This document shows positions 1 to 12,354 of a stretch of 64,000 nucleotides of DNA, piece after piece. The notes beneath the pieces were generated by a model that worked only from the letters and a program-made list of their open reading frames with translations, searched no databases and was not told where the DNA came from. The DNA comes from Podocnemis expansa (taxonomy: Eukaryota; Chordata; Testudines; Podocnemididae): NCBI GenBank assembly GCA_007922195.1, contig ML682059.1:13407005-13471004 (forward strand). Reading direction: 5' to 3'. Each line of letters begins with the position of its first letter. Positions within the stretch are counted from its first letter, which is position 1. A program made the translations under genes and the position numbers.

Positions 1-2390
1 TCACCAAGTTGCAATATCCAGAGCAGGAAACTACAACCACCTTCAAGGGACAGAAACTGCAGGCACCCCAGGCTCACACTCCAGTAATTCCCCCTCCCCC
101 CCCCATGTCCCTCCTTTTTAAATCAAAAGATCACAAACCTTTTGTGACTGCTCCATGATGGATGAAAAGAATAACAAGACAAATCTGCAACCCTAATAGC
201 AAGTAAGTGTGCCATATATAGCCCTTAATGATTAAGAAAACAAATGGCTATTGTATTAAAGGTAACACCACACACACACACACTTTTTCTAAAGCAGTTT
301 TAATTAATTTATTAATGTTATTTGTAATCATGAATACATATCAATCCATTCTTGGAGATCTCAGTGCCTAATCTGCCTAAAACCATCTGTTAATGCTGCT
401 AAACATAGTGAGAAAAGATGCACTAAATCAAATGTATTTTCTTCAGATACTCAATAGAAAAACAAGTAGCCATTTTCCCCAGGCACGCAATCAAAAGAAC
501 CTCATCCTGCTACATAACGTTCCTGAAGGAAATATTAAATTTAACAAGCTCTACTGAGCTATTAGTCAAATCACAGGAATGAATTTAATCTGAAAAATTT
601 ATAACTAGATTCTGCTGGCAGAGGGCAACTGGTTTCAGCTAAATCAATATAAATTAAATTTGTCTTCTTCCAGTGACTTGTAACATTGTTTGTTATAATG
701 CATCTGTCATAGCAAAGACTGTTGGAAAACACCACCTTAGCAGTACAGTACACACCATACACTATATAATAAAGTCAAACACACCACTCAAAACCAAACA
801 AAGGAACAACAAAACTCTACTGGAATAAAGTCTCAGAGAGTTTAACAGTCCCGTTGTAATAGTTCAGTATTTTGGGTGCGCTGGAAAAATTTTATCATCA
901 GATTTGTTTCATACTGAGAGATCAACACTTTACAGCATATTGATGAGATACAAAGAACTTACACTTAAAACTTTCTGAATAGTGTTCCAGAGCCTCTACT
1001 GTCAATACATTTACAGTCACTGAAATAATTCCTTACTTATTTTCTCCCCAAAATTTTAATGTCACTATTCAGTCATTGAGGGCTATGCTGTAAATTAAAA
1101 TGTGGCCTAAGTTACAGGTGACCCACACATTCACCACTCAGGAACTTATGGAGAACAAAGTATGACTAAGGTACAGTTGTTCTCCATGCTTACTACTTGT
1201 GCCGGAGGAAATAGTAACTAGAGAAAAAAAATAAATTTATTTCTTAAAATTACTTAAACTTTTCTGTTTAAAAATAAATTTATGACAACATAGGTTAAGG
1301 TCAAAATTTACTGTAATATAATTATTTAAATTAAATAAGTATTCAAACAGTTAATGTTTGCTGCTGAAGTTTTAAGTCAAAGCACTGAACTGGTAAAAAA
1401 AACTTAGAACTAGAGTTTAAGTGGTATACCAACTTTTGACAATAACAATAGCTTCTTCTCCAGATGAGGAGACAGTATCTTCTTCCCTTCTGTTTCTTCA
1501 ACTAGTTCCGTTCAATTTCTAGTTCAATGAAAGCAAAGAGACTGATGAGGACCTGAAAAAACAGTGAAGTTGGTTTTCCACTTCCAATCCACAAATAAAA
1601 ATGAGATGTAAGAACATGAGATCTACTCCTTTTAAAATCTTGAAGGACATGGTGACAAAACACCGATCAGTTTGATTCACTATAGATACTTCCTTGTTCA
1701 ATAGGAGTATGTTTTGCATTTGAAACTGACTAATTAACTTGCATACAAGTACGCAACATAATGAAGGTAGATTTATTTAATTAATAAACAATTTTACAGT
1801 GCCGCTTATTTTAATTAGCCTGATTTCCATCCAAATGCAGCTTGATACGATCTAGGAAAAAATAAACTAACTCTAGTAAGTAAAAAAATAACATTCATCA
1901 TTTTCTAACATAATAAATCAGCAATAATTAAGAATCTTAAACATATGTTAAGCTCTGTAACAGTTTAAACATATGTATATACCTATAGTGCACCCTCCTG
2001 GCGAGTAAAAATTAGCACTGAAGTGTACCAATCAATCCATAAGAATCAATCTTTTGGAAAATAACTGAATGCAAAACAAGCTTAAAACAAGCTATTTAAT
2101 TCACTGTTTCCTGCCTCCTGATTTAGATCATGATTAAAATTGGTTATTTAAATAAATCAACCCTTGGTCGGAAAATTAAGCAGAGTTCTGGTTAGTTCAC
2201 TATGACTAGTTAAATTTACAGCTCAAAGCCAGCAAAGAGAACATTTCTATTGCATAAAGAAAGCTGCACATCAAAAGGAAAACAGAGGCCATCGTGCTTT
2301 TACACTGTGGATCACAAATGCATGGGTAAAATATATTTGTTTACAAAACAAATACCATACCTTGATCAAGGATCTGACATTCCTATTATA
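1..2390. other. Unique AT-rich intronic DNA
   Basis: No transposon, RNA gene or convincing exon was recognised. A short CA run lies near 272-284. A pyrimidine-rich acceptor-like tract at about 1551-1565 (minus) is discussed among the rejected items. The small open frames here are not protein-like. Confidence 0.5.
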
Positions 2391-2729
2391 ACGACTAATT
2401 AAGTGCAACAATGGAGCGGGGAAGGTAGCAAAAGAAGGGAGAAAAATAAGGTTAATTGATTATTTACTACTACAGTCGCCTTTAAAAAAAAAAAAGTGTT
2501 CCCCTTTCTCCATAGCTTATTGCTGGCTGCCACAGACACGCAGCCTGATACAGCTTGAAGCTGGGGTACCACTGAGCCTCTCTTTTGCGTCTTGGGCTGA
2601 CCTTCAAATATGCCTTTGCTGATGATAGTCTCTTCAGACCTTGTCATCACCCAACACGACAGCAGGTGGCATCCCACAACCAATGAAATAACATCAATGC
2701 TCTCCCTGAGTTACTCACACCCCCACTAC

Positions 2730-3715
2730 AGAGAGGAGGACAGTGCTGGCTGAAGTATAATTTGGTGGGCCCCCTTCCCACATCTGTGGGCCCCAGCCCA
2801 GGAAGGATGAGGGCACAGGATGCAGAGGACTGGAGCAGGTGCAGGAGGCTGGTATGTTGAAGAGGTGGCTGGGGGCAGGAGCAGGAGATGGGGCAGAGAA
2901 GGAATGGGTGGGCAGGGGCAGGAGATTGGGTGGTGAAGGGCAGTAGGGATAGGAGATGGGGGTACAGATGGGGAGGGTGGTGGCAGGAGGAGGGGGTGCT
3001 GAGGGGGGCAGGGGCAGGAGACAGGGCAGAAAAGGGGTGGATGGCAGCAGGAGATGGGGCAGGGCCATAGGTGAAGGGGACACTGGGCCGCTTGCAAACC
3101 CAATGACCCTCTGCAGCTGCAAGAAGCTGGGGGGGACCCTGATCAGGACTAGCCCAGTGGGAGAGACTCCACTCCGCCACTCCCTGCACCAGCCCCAGCC
3201 CCGGCCCTGGCCCACCTTGCCACCCCAGGGCCTGTGCTGCAAAGCTGGAGCAGTCTCAGCCTTCCACTCCTGGCTCCCACTCCTCCAGCCCAGGCCCACC
3301 CACGAGGCCCCTTACCTGGCTGCTGGGGTGGAGCAGCCACCCAACAGGCTGCTCCTTCCGCCCTGACTGAGCATCTCTGAAGCTCTGAGCATGCTTAGTC
3401 AGAGCGGACTCAGGGTGGGAGATTTAAAATGTCCCAGGCTGAGAGTGCTCCCTGCTCTGCCAGAATCCACCAGAATGGCATTACAGGGCCTGCTGTTTTT
3501 AGGGGCTCAGTTTTTGGTGGGCCCCTAAAAATAGAAAATGGAGCAAGAACACTGTGTTCTGAGGCTGACTATTTTTAAATCATGGGCCTTGGAATGCAGC
3601 ATTCGGGCTCCATTTTTATTTTTAGGAGCCCCAGAATGCTGAGCCCCTAAAAATAGTGGGCCCCAGAACACCATTCCAGTGCGTTCCGGCTTACTTTAGC
3701 CCCTGGAGGATAGTC
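2730..3715. repeat. GC-rich interspersed repeat with purine-rich minisatellite and hairpin block
   Basis: From about 2810 to 3075 the plus strand is a degenerate tandem repeat of a GGGGCAGGAGATGGGG-type unit. At about 3480-3710 follows a block containing cctaaaaatag and its inverse several times, able to fold into hairpins. Its right end (gttccggcttacttta) appears inverted at the left end of a related copy near 54075. The same purine unit recurs at 55.9-57.0 and 58.0 kb. This looks like a non-autonomous DNA element with an expanded core, but no target duplication was identified. The overlapping open frames here are by-products of the tandem repeat. Confidence 0.5.
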
Positions 3716-3899
3716 GGTAATCCCCACAAATCTCAAACTCTTCACTGCCTAGGAATGCACTCTGTGATAATGCTGTTTTGTGCTGGACAAAGATTTGTCC
3801 AGCATAAGCTCATAAATAAGTCTGCTTCCCCATCAGTGTGAGGAAGGCATGAATCAGCTTCTGACAGCAGAGGAACAATTGCCCAAAACAATCACTTAA

Positions 3900-4620
3900 A
3901 AACCCTAAGATAAAACATTAAAAAAGTTTATTAAACACACAAAAATAGATTTCTAGTGATTGTATTAGTAGACTTAAGAGATGAGGAGAAGTCACCAAAG
4001 AAATAAAAAGAACACCACAACCTAAATTCTAACAGGATTTGAACCTAGAAGGGTCTCAACCTGCGAGATAGTACCAACAGACGAAAGAACTTCAATTCAG
4101 AAGCAGAGACTGCTTTCCATGCCTGCGACCCTCCCACCTCGGTCCAAAGTTCCTTGTCTTTCTGCCATTTATTCAGTTGTTGTGTTGTGGAAAACTGAAG
4201 GCAAATGATGATGTCACTTTTTTTAAGTGTCTTTTCCATAACTGATATTCGTGACTGGGGATTGCCATCCTAATTGGCCAATCAGTATCCTGTTGTGTTT
4301 GTGCATCCTCCTGTGAAGTCTTCACTGTAAACGATTCCTATTAGTTGACTCCGTCCTTGAATGGACAAAAGACAGCCATCAATGCTATCTGGCCACTCAA
4401 CTTTTGTGCCTGAAAGGCAGTTTCCACGAGTTTCCCATTTTGCACCATGGTCTAGTAGCATTTTCAGCAATATTGTATAACTTTACATACAACACAATCC
4501 ACTAGGATGCTAATGTTTAGCAGATCAAGACTTTTAATGTAATAGCACACAAGGCATACTTCGTAAAGAACATATCATTATTTGACTGTGGTGAATATGG
4601 GGTGTTTTCAGATGGTGTCA
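3900..4620 (-). mobile_element. LTR-like interspersed repeat, copy 1
   Basis: Ordered blocks are shared with 31390-32470: a tract containing tttattaaacacac with tagtgattgta, a 'gatgatgtcac' block, a 'cacaatccactaggatgctaatgt' type block, and 'aaggcatact' followed by 'gactgtggtgaat'. On the minus strand the block ending ttaataaa-like gives a possible polyadenylation signal, so the repeat probably reads right to left. I infer a solo LTR or related non-coding repeat; no coding region is attached and exact ends are unclear. Confidence 0.45.
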
Positions 4621-4734
4621 CACAGACCTTGAAAAATATACTTCAGAGCAAACTAAATGAGGACAGAGGCGGCTCGGTTGATTAAGAATGAAGTCCATCT
4701 GAAGGCACCAACAACAAATATTACAAAAAGACAG

Positions 4735-4835
4735 GAACACAAGATCAGACCAGCAGTCCGCTTGGCCCAGTATCTTGTCAATGATGGGTACCATTTCCAG
4801 TCACTTAAGAGGAAAGTATAAGAAGCCTTCCTACG
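4735..4835. repeat. Unclassified interspersed repeat fragment
   Basis: Contains aagatcagaccagcagtccg and 'cttggcccagtatcttgtc', a motif pair (transcript-like 'cagaccaaaggtccatctagcccagtatcc' type) that I remember as a high-copy sauropsid repeat. The family name is not certain. Confidence 0.4.
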
Positions 4836-4842
4836 CAGCAGT

Positions 4843-4990
4843 CTTGTGGCTAGAGTACTGAACTGGGACTAAGGAGCTCTCCATCTGCTTCCTGACTATG
4901 CCACTGACTTGCTGTCTCAACTTCAGCTTTGTGCACTAGCTTCCCTCACCTATGAAACAGGACAAACACTTATCCACTTTTTAAAACATG
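4843..4990 (+). repeat. MIR SINE remnant
   Basis: The order 'gtggctagagtactgaactg', 'ggactaaggagctc', 'tgactatgccactgactt', then 'cctcacctatgaaacagg' follows the MIR consensus from its tRNA-derived head through the conserved core. It is heavily diverged, as expected for an ancient amniote SINE. Confidence 0.7.
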
Positions 4991-5130
4991 TCAGAATTTG
5001 CTGATGAAAAGTACCATATGAAAGCTAGATGTTGTTAGGTAGATGTGGGATAACATGCCCTCCACATTAGGTTGCATACAAGTCTCTATCAGTTTAAGCC
5101 CAAAGCATGAGGTTTTATATTCTTTCTGAA

Positions 5131-5215
5131 GGGGTAGCCATGTTAGTCTGTGTACAGCAAAAACAACAACTCAAAAACAACTCATTGCCACAGGACTCTC
5201 ATTGTGTTTATTCTT
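5131..5215 (-). mobile_element. Penelope-type 3' tail fragment
   Basis: Carries 'ggggtagccatgttagtctg' followed by acagcaaaaacaacaa and 'gccacaggactctc', the terminal segment of the Penelope-like tail seen in full at 12.7-14.3 kb. Here it is inverted and truncated. Confidence 0.55.
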
Positions 5216-5269
5216 CCAAAGTTAGTTAATTATAGAAAATAAATATAAAATACTTGCTAAATTCTTAGC

Positions 5270-5700
5270 CTCAAAGAGCTCTTGTGGCAATGAGTTCCAC
5301 TGTCTAATTACATGTCTTGTAAAAAAGAATTTCCTTTTATCACTTTCAAATTTTGAATTTCATTGAATGTCCCCTTTGCTCTTATCGTATGAAAGAGGAA
5401 GAACAGAAACTCAGTCTAGCTTCTCTATTATATTTATTATTTTATATATTTTTATCGCGTCCTACCCCCTTTATCCTTCTAAAATAAACAACCCTGCTTT
5501 TCACTGAGTCTTTTCCATCTCTCTAGTGATTCTTGTCACCATTCTCTTAACTCCCTCTAGTTCTGCAATATCTTTTGAGATGGAGTGATGAGTACTGCTC
5601 AAAATATTCCAGATGAAACAACACACCACTGCTTTATTTTATGGCATAATATCTTCTATACTATTCTCTATCCTGTGTTTTATGCACAGCAGTGGAAGGC
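5270..5700 (-). mobile_element. CR1/L3-type LINE 3' remnant
   Basis: Recognisable in order: 'ggcaatgagttccactgtc', 'aaaaagaatttcctttta', 'tttcattgaatgtcccc', 'tatttttatcgcgtccta', 'tctagttctgcaatatct' with 'tttgagatggagtgatgagt'. This is the inverted end of a CR1-family reverse transcriptase ORF and 3' UTR. No intact frame remains. Confidence 0.65.
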
Positions 5701-8600
5701 TACTGGAGAGTCATCAAGGCATGCTTCACCCTTGGAGCAAGTGGGGCTGGGGAGAATGTAATAGGAGACAAGGTCAAAGACGTAGGCTGATCACAAAAAT
5801 GAGAAATGTAAATGTTTAGAGGGACTAGGGAGCCAATGGAGGAACTCAAAAAGTAAATGACACTGTTTGATAAATGCAAAAGGAAGATTTTACCAGCTAA
5901 ACTTTGAAAGAAAAGGAAGGAAGTGAAACAGCTATCATCATGGGTGAGGACGAAGGGATTGTACAGCTGACCAAGATGGAAGATGACCAGAATATGGACA
6001 AGGTTTTAACTAGTGGGACAGAATGTGAAAATCTGAATTTTCTACATCCTGAAGAGTTATCAATTGTAGCAAGCTTTGACAATTGCTCTGATTTGAAGGA
6101 GGAGCAGCATATGTAAAATTTAAGTCCACGGGCCAACACAACACACAATAACCAAGGAACCTCTCATTTGAGATGTCAGCCCTGATACAGGCACCAATTC
6201 TAAGATCAAAAATCCACAGTTTGTCCTCAGTTCCAATTCAAGCTGCTCAGGAATTCCTGAAACTATAAAATTGCTCTTCCAAATGTTGCTACAGCTGCCT
6301 ATGTATATTTTATTTCTATTTATACAACACTACCAAAAACGTCTTAAATTTCACCTTCAGTGATACACCAAACAAAAGCACATTGTTTGTTATGTAATAT
6401 GTTGAGCTACAAAGATGCTTATTAATTCTGACTTGCTTCATCCAAAACGTTTTCGCTATCTGAACATTGAAATATGTGATCTGTTTGTACTGTCGCATCA
6501 ATTTCTCTATATAACCAGCAACCTCAAACCCATCAATTAACTTCAGAGTGGACCTAATCCAAAGGCTAACTGAAAAATGTCTTAAGTCAGCTACAGATGA
6601 GGCCCTGTACCTGAAAGACCTGTTAAAGACTTTCACTGAACATGCACCAGGTCACAGGCCAAAACATGGCAATCCATTCTTTTTATAAGCAAAATGCAAA
6701 GAAGACTTGAAGGCAAAACACACATCCTTCAAAAACATTAAAAACATTCCTATGCACCAGGATGAACTAATTTAAGTCATCAATTTAATCATTATGTAGA
6801 TCAACAGGCAGGAAACCTTGATTTAAACAACTGATTTTATTCTTCTTTTGCATTTATACTTTTTAATTATCTTCCTAAAGAAAGGTTGATACTCATTGTT
6901 CAGTAGCCATTAGGATCTGTTGATTTGCAACAAAGTACAGCCTCTGCACTAAATTTGGCTTAAATATCTATATCTATATCTATAACCAGAAGAATGCTCT
7001 GTGTCAATATGCTTTTATTTAAGCAACTAACCATCTCAGCAATTTAAATAAATGCTTATTTATTCTTTAATATTAGAAAATGGATGCATTTTTATTTATG
7101 GTTTGCATCAAGGTCTTAGATGGACATTGGAACTGAAGATGCATAAATTGAAAAGGCTGTTTTTATTTAAAGTTGAACTTACCTTGTGTATTGAATAAAT
7201 AAAAAGCTTATCTAAACATTTTCTATTTAAAACTTATTATGAAAAAGACAGAATTATCTGTAACTAATGAATTAAAACTAAAGGTTAATTCTAGTCAACA
7301 TTTAGAGCTCATCCTCTGACTCCTTGTTTTTACTTACAGACTGGAAAAGAAAACTGGCTTTCCTGCTTTTGCAACTCTTAACTGGTTTCTAAACCTTGAA
7401 TGAATTAGCCATTAAAACTGAACTAGTTGAATAAACTGAACTGAAGGAAATATTCTGTTTGCATCTGAAGAAAAGGCTACTGTTGTCAAAAGTTGGTTTA
7501 GTACTTCAACAAACTCTGGTTTCAGGCATTTAGCTAATGACTTCCACCAGTTTAGTGGTTCATCTTCAAATGTTCAACAGCAAGCATGTACTGTTTAATA
7601 TTTTTATTTAAATAATTTTAACAGAATATGGTAAATTTAGGCCTTAAAGGTTGTCAGCTGCAAATAGATTTAGAAGAATAAAAAGATTTAAACTAAAAAA
7701 ATCTGATTTTTCCCTAATCAGTTTTTTCCATCCTACTTTGTAACCCCCCCCCCCCCCCGGGCCAGAAAAAGGGCTTTACTTCTCACTGGTTCAGTACCAC
7801 CACATACCTATTTATGGCAACTTTTTTTTAAGCTATTGTCTTTATGATCATGATATGAACCATACAAATTAACTGAAACACTGAATGCTGTATTTTCTTA
7901 TGGCATGTACACTTTTGGAACAAGTATCTCCTCAACTTCTGCAAGAAATTTAGATCTGCAAGGGCACTGTTCTACAGCAGTGAGAAGATAAAATATTACT
8001 CACTTTACGGGTGCTTGATCTACTTCTAAATTCACCTTTAGAACAGATAAAGGCAACTCCACAGGTTCAACTCCATGTTATTCAGAAACTGCCCATTTTG
8101 CTCTAATTGTCAGCTTTATTTTCAGTATTTAATTTTGTTAAGAAAAAATATACTGAACAGGTAGCTATGATTTGTATTGCAATTAAATGGGAACAGCATA
8201 GAGGCAGAGGAGACAGCAGTAAACGTTGCACAGAGTCTGGAAGTTAGGGAGGCCCTGTGAATATTGCAGAAAGACGATGTCAGAATCCAGACTCACATCT
8301 CTGAAATTGAAATACCAGCACTTCAACACTGATGGAGATCAGGTCTATTATACTAAGGTCCTCCAATAAAGGAGTATCAGCTCTGTGACTGGCTGCCTCA
8401 ATGACAGCTTCATGTCTGCTCAGAGATACTGCCAAGGGTTGCTGACACTTAGGAGATGAACGACCATCAGGAAGATCACACTTTGCAAGCTGGAATTCCT
8501 ATGAACATTATCTGTGACAGGAAATGAGGTTTTTTTCTATTTCACGAAGAGGTCTAGATATAAGAATGGGAAACGGCTTATACCACATTTACCATCACTG
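5700..8600. other. Unique AT-rich intronic DNA
   Basis: Mostly AT-rich DNA with a short tatcta repeat at about 6966-6983 and a run of C at about 7746-7758. An open frame at 5904-6116 (plus) is overlapped by one on the other strand at 5897-6148 and matches no protein I know. The 8.1-8.6 kb part may be the decayed end of the adjacent DIRS-like element, but no motif supports that. Confidence 0.45.
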
Positions 8601-8619
8601 CTTTCTAGAATCTGACCCA

Positions 8620-8830
8620 ATCAGCTAATCATCAAGATACGGGTAGACATGAGCGCCTTTTCTTATGTGTTGTGCTGGTACCATTGGTAAACATTTGTGA
8701 AGACTTGTGCGAAGGAAAGCCTGAATTGCAGTACTTTGTGTTGCTAATTGTTGGGCCTCACTGTAAATTTTAGGTACTTCTGGGTGTACAGCTATGTGGA
8801 CATACATGTCCTGTAAGTCAATAGCCACAA
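8620..8830 (-). pseudogene. DIRS reverse transcriptase fragment
   Basis: The frame contains AIDLQDMYVHIAVHPE, the RT segment holding the first catalytic aspartate (family pattern DLKDAYFHV), and ends with HVYPYLDD, the second catalytic motif, followed directly by a stop codon. The stretch between them is shortened and altered relative to the family. Just upstream, other frames carry remnants of the preceding RT block (ILDTRRLNK-like, around 8900-8945). It is therefore a frameshifted pseudogene, though the YLDD itself is intact. Confidence 0.8.
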
Positions 8831-9088
8831 ACCACCCTTAAGCCTCGACAAACAGAACAATGGAAGTAAGTGTTACTCTTCCTAATCCACCGTGACACAT
8901 GTTATTTGTTCAGTCTCCTCGTGTCTAGGATAAGACAAAGACTCTCATTCTTCAGATAAGAAGGTCACCTATACTTTCGTAACAAACACTTTTACAGATC
9001 CCAAGTGAAACAAAAAGAAGTGGCATCATTGGAGAAGCTCTTGTGAGAGTGGTCCTAAAACGGGACAGGGATGGGTTATGAAGTAGAG

Positions 9089-9277
9089 CAGTGGTTTTCA
9101 AACTTTTTTTCTTGCGACCCAGTTGAAAAAAAAATCATATATGCCCATGATCCAACAATGACACCTCTGAGCAATACATTCCAATCTTTTGGTGGTGGCA
9201 GCAGGGGGTACTGCAAGCCAGTACCTGAGGCTCTGCGACCCAGTACTGGGTCCTGACCCCACATTTGAAAGCCACTG
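9089..9277. mobile_element. hAT-type non-autonomous element with perfect 8-bp TSD
   Basis: Ends are CAGTGGTTTTCAAAC and TTTGAAAGCCACTG (inverted). The flanks are identical 8-mers, aagtagag at 9081-9088 and 9278-9285. The 189 bp body contains 'tgcgacccagt' twice and no coding capacity. It sits inside the DIRS-like element, so it is the younger of the two. Confidence 0.9.
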
Positions 9278-9766
9278 AAGTAGAGGTGGTAAATGGACCT
9301 ATACAGAATAGCCTTGGGGAATGATGTCTAATACCCATTCATTTGCTAAGACAGACATTTGGATATTTGGAATGAGGCAATTCCGTTCCCCGCTTCAGGT
9401 CCACTCTGTTATGGATCCAGAAATACCTGTCTAATTTGCTGCCATTGAGTCATGTTGGTTAAGATGGGCGTCCTCCAGAATAACTAAGCTTTGTCTGTTG
9501 CTGTTGGCCCTGGGAGTAAAAAGACATCTGGTGCCTTTGCTGGGATTTATACCTGTAAACCTTCCTTTAGAGAACGGGTGTGTAAATCCTGAGGACCTTA
9601 AACTAGTGCCTGAGGAATGGAGTGTTGCATCTTTGCTCTAGTTAAGAGCTCCAAACCCCAGACAGACACATCCTCTACAGTGGCCTGTACTTCATGTAGA
9701 ACATTTGATCCATGGAGCTGAGAGGCTCATCTCTTAGTGATGGCCAGAGCCATTCACCCTGTAGCT

Positions 9767-10602
9767 CAGGGGTGCCAAAGTTTCCACACATGAAGGACAC
9801 AGAGCTTGATTGGTGCGGACCTGTGGACCATAAAATTCCTGCTCCCTAACCGCAGCAGCTAGGGACGGATCCAGATCCCCACAGCTAGACAGATCCTGTT
9901 CCCCCCACCCTGCTGCCAGCTTACCGTGGGTCCCTGACCCCTTCCCCTTCCCTTACATCCCTGTCCTGTGCCACTGCTTCCCCCAAGTCCCTGGCCCCTT
10001 CCCTTACGCCCCTGCCCTGAGCTGCCGCTTCCTCCGCATCCCCGATCCCTCCCCTTACACCCCTGCCCTGAGCTGCCGCTTCCTCCGCATCCCCGATCCC
10101 TCCCCTTACACCCCTGCCCTGAGCTGCCGCTTCCTCCAAGTCCCCGATTCTTTCCCTTACACCCCTGCCCTGAGCTGCCGCTTCCTCCAAGTCCCCGATT
10201 CTTTCCCTTACACCCCTGCCCTGAGCTGCCACTTCCCTGAGTCCCTGACCCCTTCCCTAATGCCCCGCCCTGCACCACCAGCTTTCACTTCTCCCTGACC
10301 CCTACCCTAAACCACCCCCTGCCCTGATGCTGGCTCCCACAGGCTGACCCCCACACCCAGGCCCCACTTACCTGGGCACTCCAGAGGCCATGCCACTTGC
10401 TGGGGCTCCCATTCTGAGCATGCTCAGAGTGGGAGATCTCAAAACTCCCAACCTGGGCTGGGGCTGCTCCCTACCGCAAGGCCAGATTTTTTTCTATTTC
10501 CAATGCTCTGACTCGGTTAAAATTTTGTACTCAGGGGCCACAGAAAAGCACTTTGCGGGACACACGTGACCCATGGGCCGCATTTTGGGCGCCCCGAGAC
10601 AG
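9767..10602. mobile_element. hAT-type element with internal minisatellite
   Basis: The left end is CAGGGGTGCCAAAG and the right end CATTTTGGGCGCCCCGAG, an imperfect inverted pair. 'gggccgcattttgggcgcc' near the right edge is typical of hAT-derived repeats. It interrupts the DIRS gag remnant. No convincing target duplication is seen; both edges may be a few bases off. The interior is dominated by a 51-bp tandem repeat. Confidence 0.6.
9955..10255. repeat. 51-bp minisatellite, about five to six copies
   Basis: The unit runs ttacacccctgccctgagct, then gccgcttcctccgcatcc and ccgatccctcccc. Copies are highly alike with slight change to 'aagtccccgattctttccc' in the last ones. Because 51 is a multiple of three, all frames stay open and yield artefactual repeat peptides (GSSGQGCKG-type on the minus strand). 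These are not genes. Confidence 0.85.
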
Positions 10603-12354
10603 TCTAGTTGTATCACATGATATCCATAGTCATCTGTAGAGATATTGTCAAAACTGTCTGCTCCTTCCTGATTATCTTTCATTTCATCCATGCAGCCTTG
10701 CAGGTTTTTTGAAAGTAAATGAGATTCTCCCTCAGAAGGTAATCCTAATTGGCAATTTGCCATCCAGAGCCACTGAGTGGCTGATGAACGTGCCTTTTGT
10801 CCAAGCAGATATAACTTCTTAAGGTCCTTCAGTGAACTTCACTGTCTCATCTGCTACAGAGACAACTATGCACTCTGGGTTCAGATGGGTGTAAAAGTAC
10901 TCAAAACCTTTTGTGGCACCTGATAAGTTCGCCACACACTAGGAGTTGGAAAGAAGGGTTGCTAGGATTTGCAATTGTTTGATCAAAATCAATCAATCAT
11001 TTTCCTTACCACAAAAAGGAAAGTTTCAGACTCACATGATGACACTAATTGTAAGAGCTAATGAAACTTTTCCTGTATGAACTTAGCTTCGGTGCCCAGG
11101 TCACCATGTTTTGAGATGGGAGGTGCTAGAAGACTTTAAAATCATCTCTCACCAGGGCAGGTGCTAGTGCTGCTACTTTGTTTAAGAAACAAGAAGAATC
11201 CTTGGGTGAAGATAGGGGTTGTTGCTGTATCTCTACTGTCTCCTGTTCCAATGGGTTCATTTTCAGCTCCAATCCGAGCAGTCTAGCCAGGGAATAAGAT
11301 GTCTTTTTTTTCTTTCCTAGACATACAGGGTGGATCCCCAGTAAGGCCAAAGTGACACACCTAATGACTACTAGCCTGGGTGAAACTAGATAGCCCAGTA
11401 CCATTCCCATACCAGTTAGGTCAGCACTTTGATCTCAACAAGGGTAGTGGGAACCCTCCATTCATTCAATAAATGAGGGATTTCTGGCTGAGGTTAATAA
11501 GGAAGACTAGGTCTCCTCACTGAAGAGCGGTGTCGAGTAGGCCAGCACAGGATCTGACATCAGCTGTCTCTTTGGCACTTGGAACATTTCTGGTGGGAAT
11601 ATGGATGCCTCTACAATATACCTGAACTTCTTGCTTGGCTCCATTCCAGGCACTGGTCTGACATTGGGGGTCTCATTCTGTCCAACTGCTTAGGGCCTTG
11701 GCCCTTGGAGGAGTGATGTCCCATGTCCTCTCTCCAGAAATTCCCTCTCTATGCTTGAACTAACTATGCATATCGGTGTCCTATGTATGAGTAAATACAG
11801 TTGCTGATTTTGGTACCTGCAGCAGCAGTGCAATCAGCATGGGAGTAGGAGTCATCAGCACGGACTGGCTATGCTGAGGATACCGCCACAGAGGTCTTAT
11901 GCATCAGGGGACTCTAATGATGCAGAAGTAGTAGCAATTAACGTTGCTGACTCTGTCAGAGCCTCTTCACTTTCTTTCCACTGCCAGATCCTGGTGCTTG
12001 AGGAAATGCTGGCTGATACTGCTTAATCTGGGCTCACTTGAGATTCAAAGGTGACTGTTGTGACTGAAGTGACCCACACAGACCGCTCAAGTAGCTGCAC
12101 CTGAAGTCACATGTCACTGGATTAGGGGTCTGGACAAAGATTTGTAACACACAGCACTTATAAGGGATGTGACTGTCCTGCAGGCAGAAAAGACACTGTC
12201 TGCGTCCATCCTTGACGGGAATCAGTCCGTCACAGGATTTTAACCCAAAAGACTGCATGCTGCCATGAGATGTGGCAGCTGACATGAACCACCACACTTC
12301 ATTCCACTGCTGCACAGAAAGGACAAACAGCGGGGAGAGAGGGGGGACAATCAA
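10600..12354 (-). pseudogene. DIRS gag-like remnant, copy 1
   Basis: Near 12.13-12.25 kb the minus strand encodes CDGLIPVKDGRRQCLFCLQD followed by SHIPYKC. This is the Cys/His-rich knuckle near the start of DIRS gag proteins (compare RCLGEGHIPEKC at about 34.42 kb). Downstream frames at 11126-11410 and 10494-10763 continue with low-complexity and acidic segments that fit the middle of gag. The reading frame is broken several times. Confidence 0.65.

Noticed and set aside
1500..1565. Minus-strand acceptor-like tract (cactgttttttcag) followed by 16 open codons (VLISLFAFIELEIERN) and a stop, resembling a terminal exon.
   Set aside because: The peptide matches no protein I can name, does not fit CTNNAL1, and such tracts are frequent in AT-rich introns.
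5897..6148. Open frames on both strands over the same 200 bp (70 and 83 codons), with an acidic plus-strand peptide.
   Set aside because: No known domain and no splice or promoter context. Mirror open frames are expected by chance.
9859..10278. 139- and 103-codon Gly/Ser/Gln-rich repeat proteins.
   Set aside because: Artefact of a 51-bp minisatellite lacking stops inside a hAT-type element.
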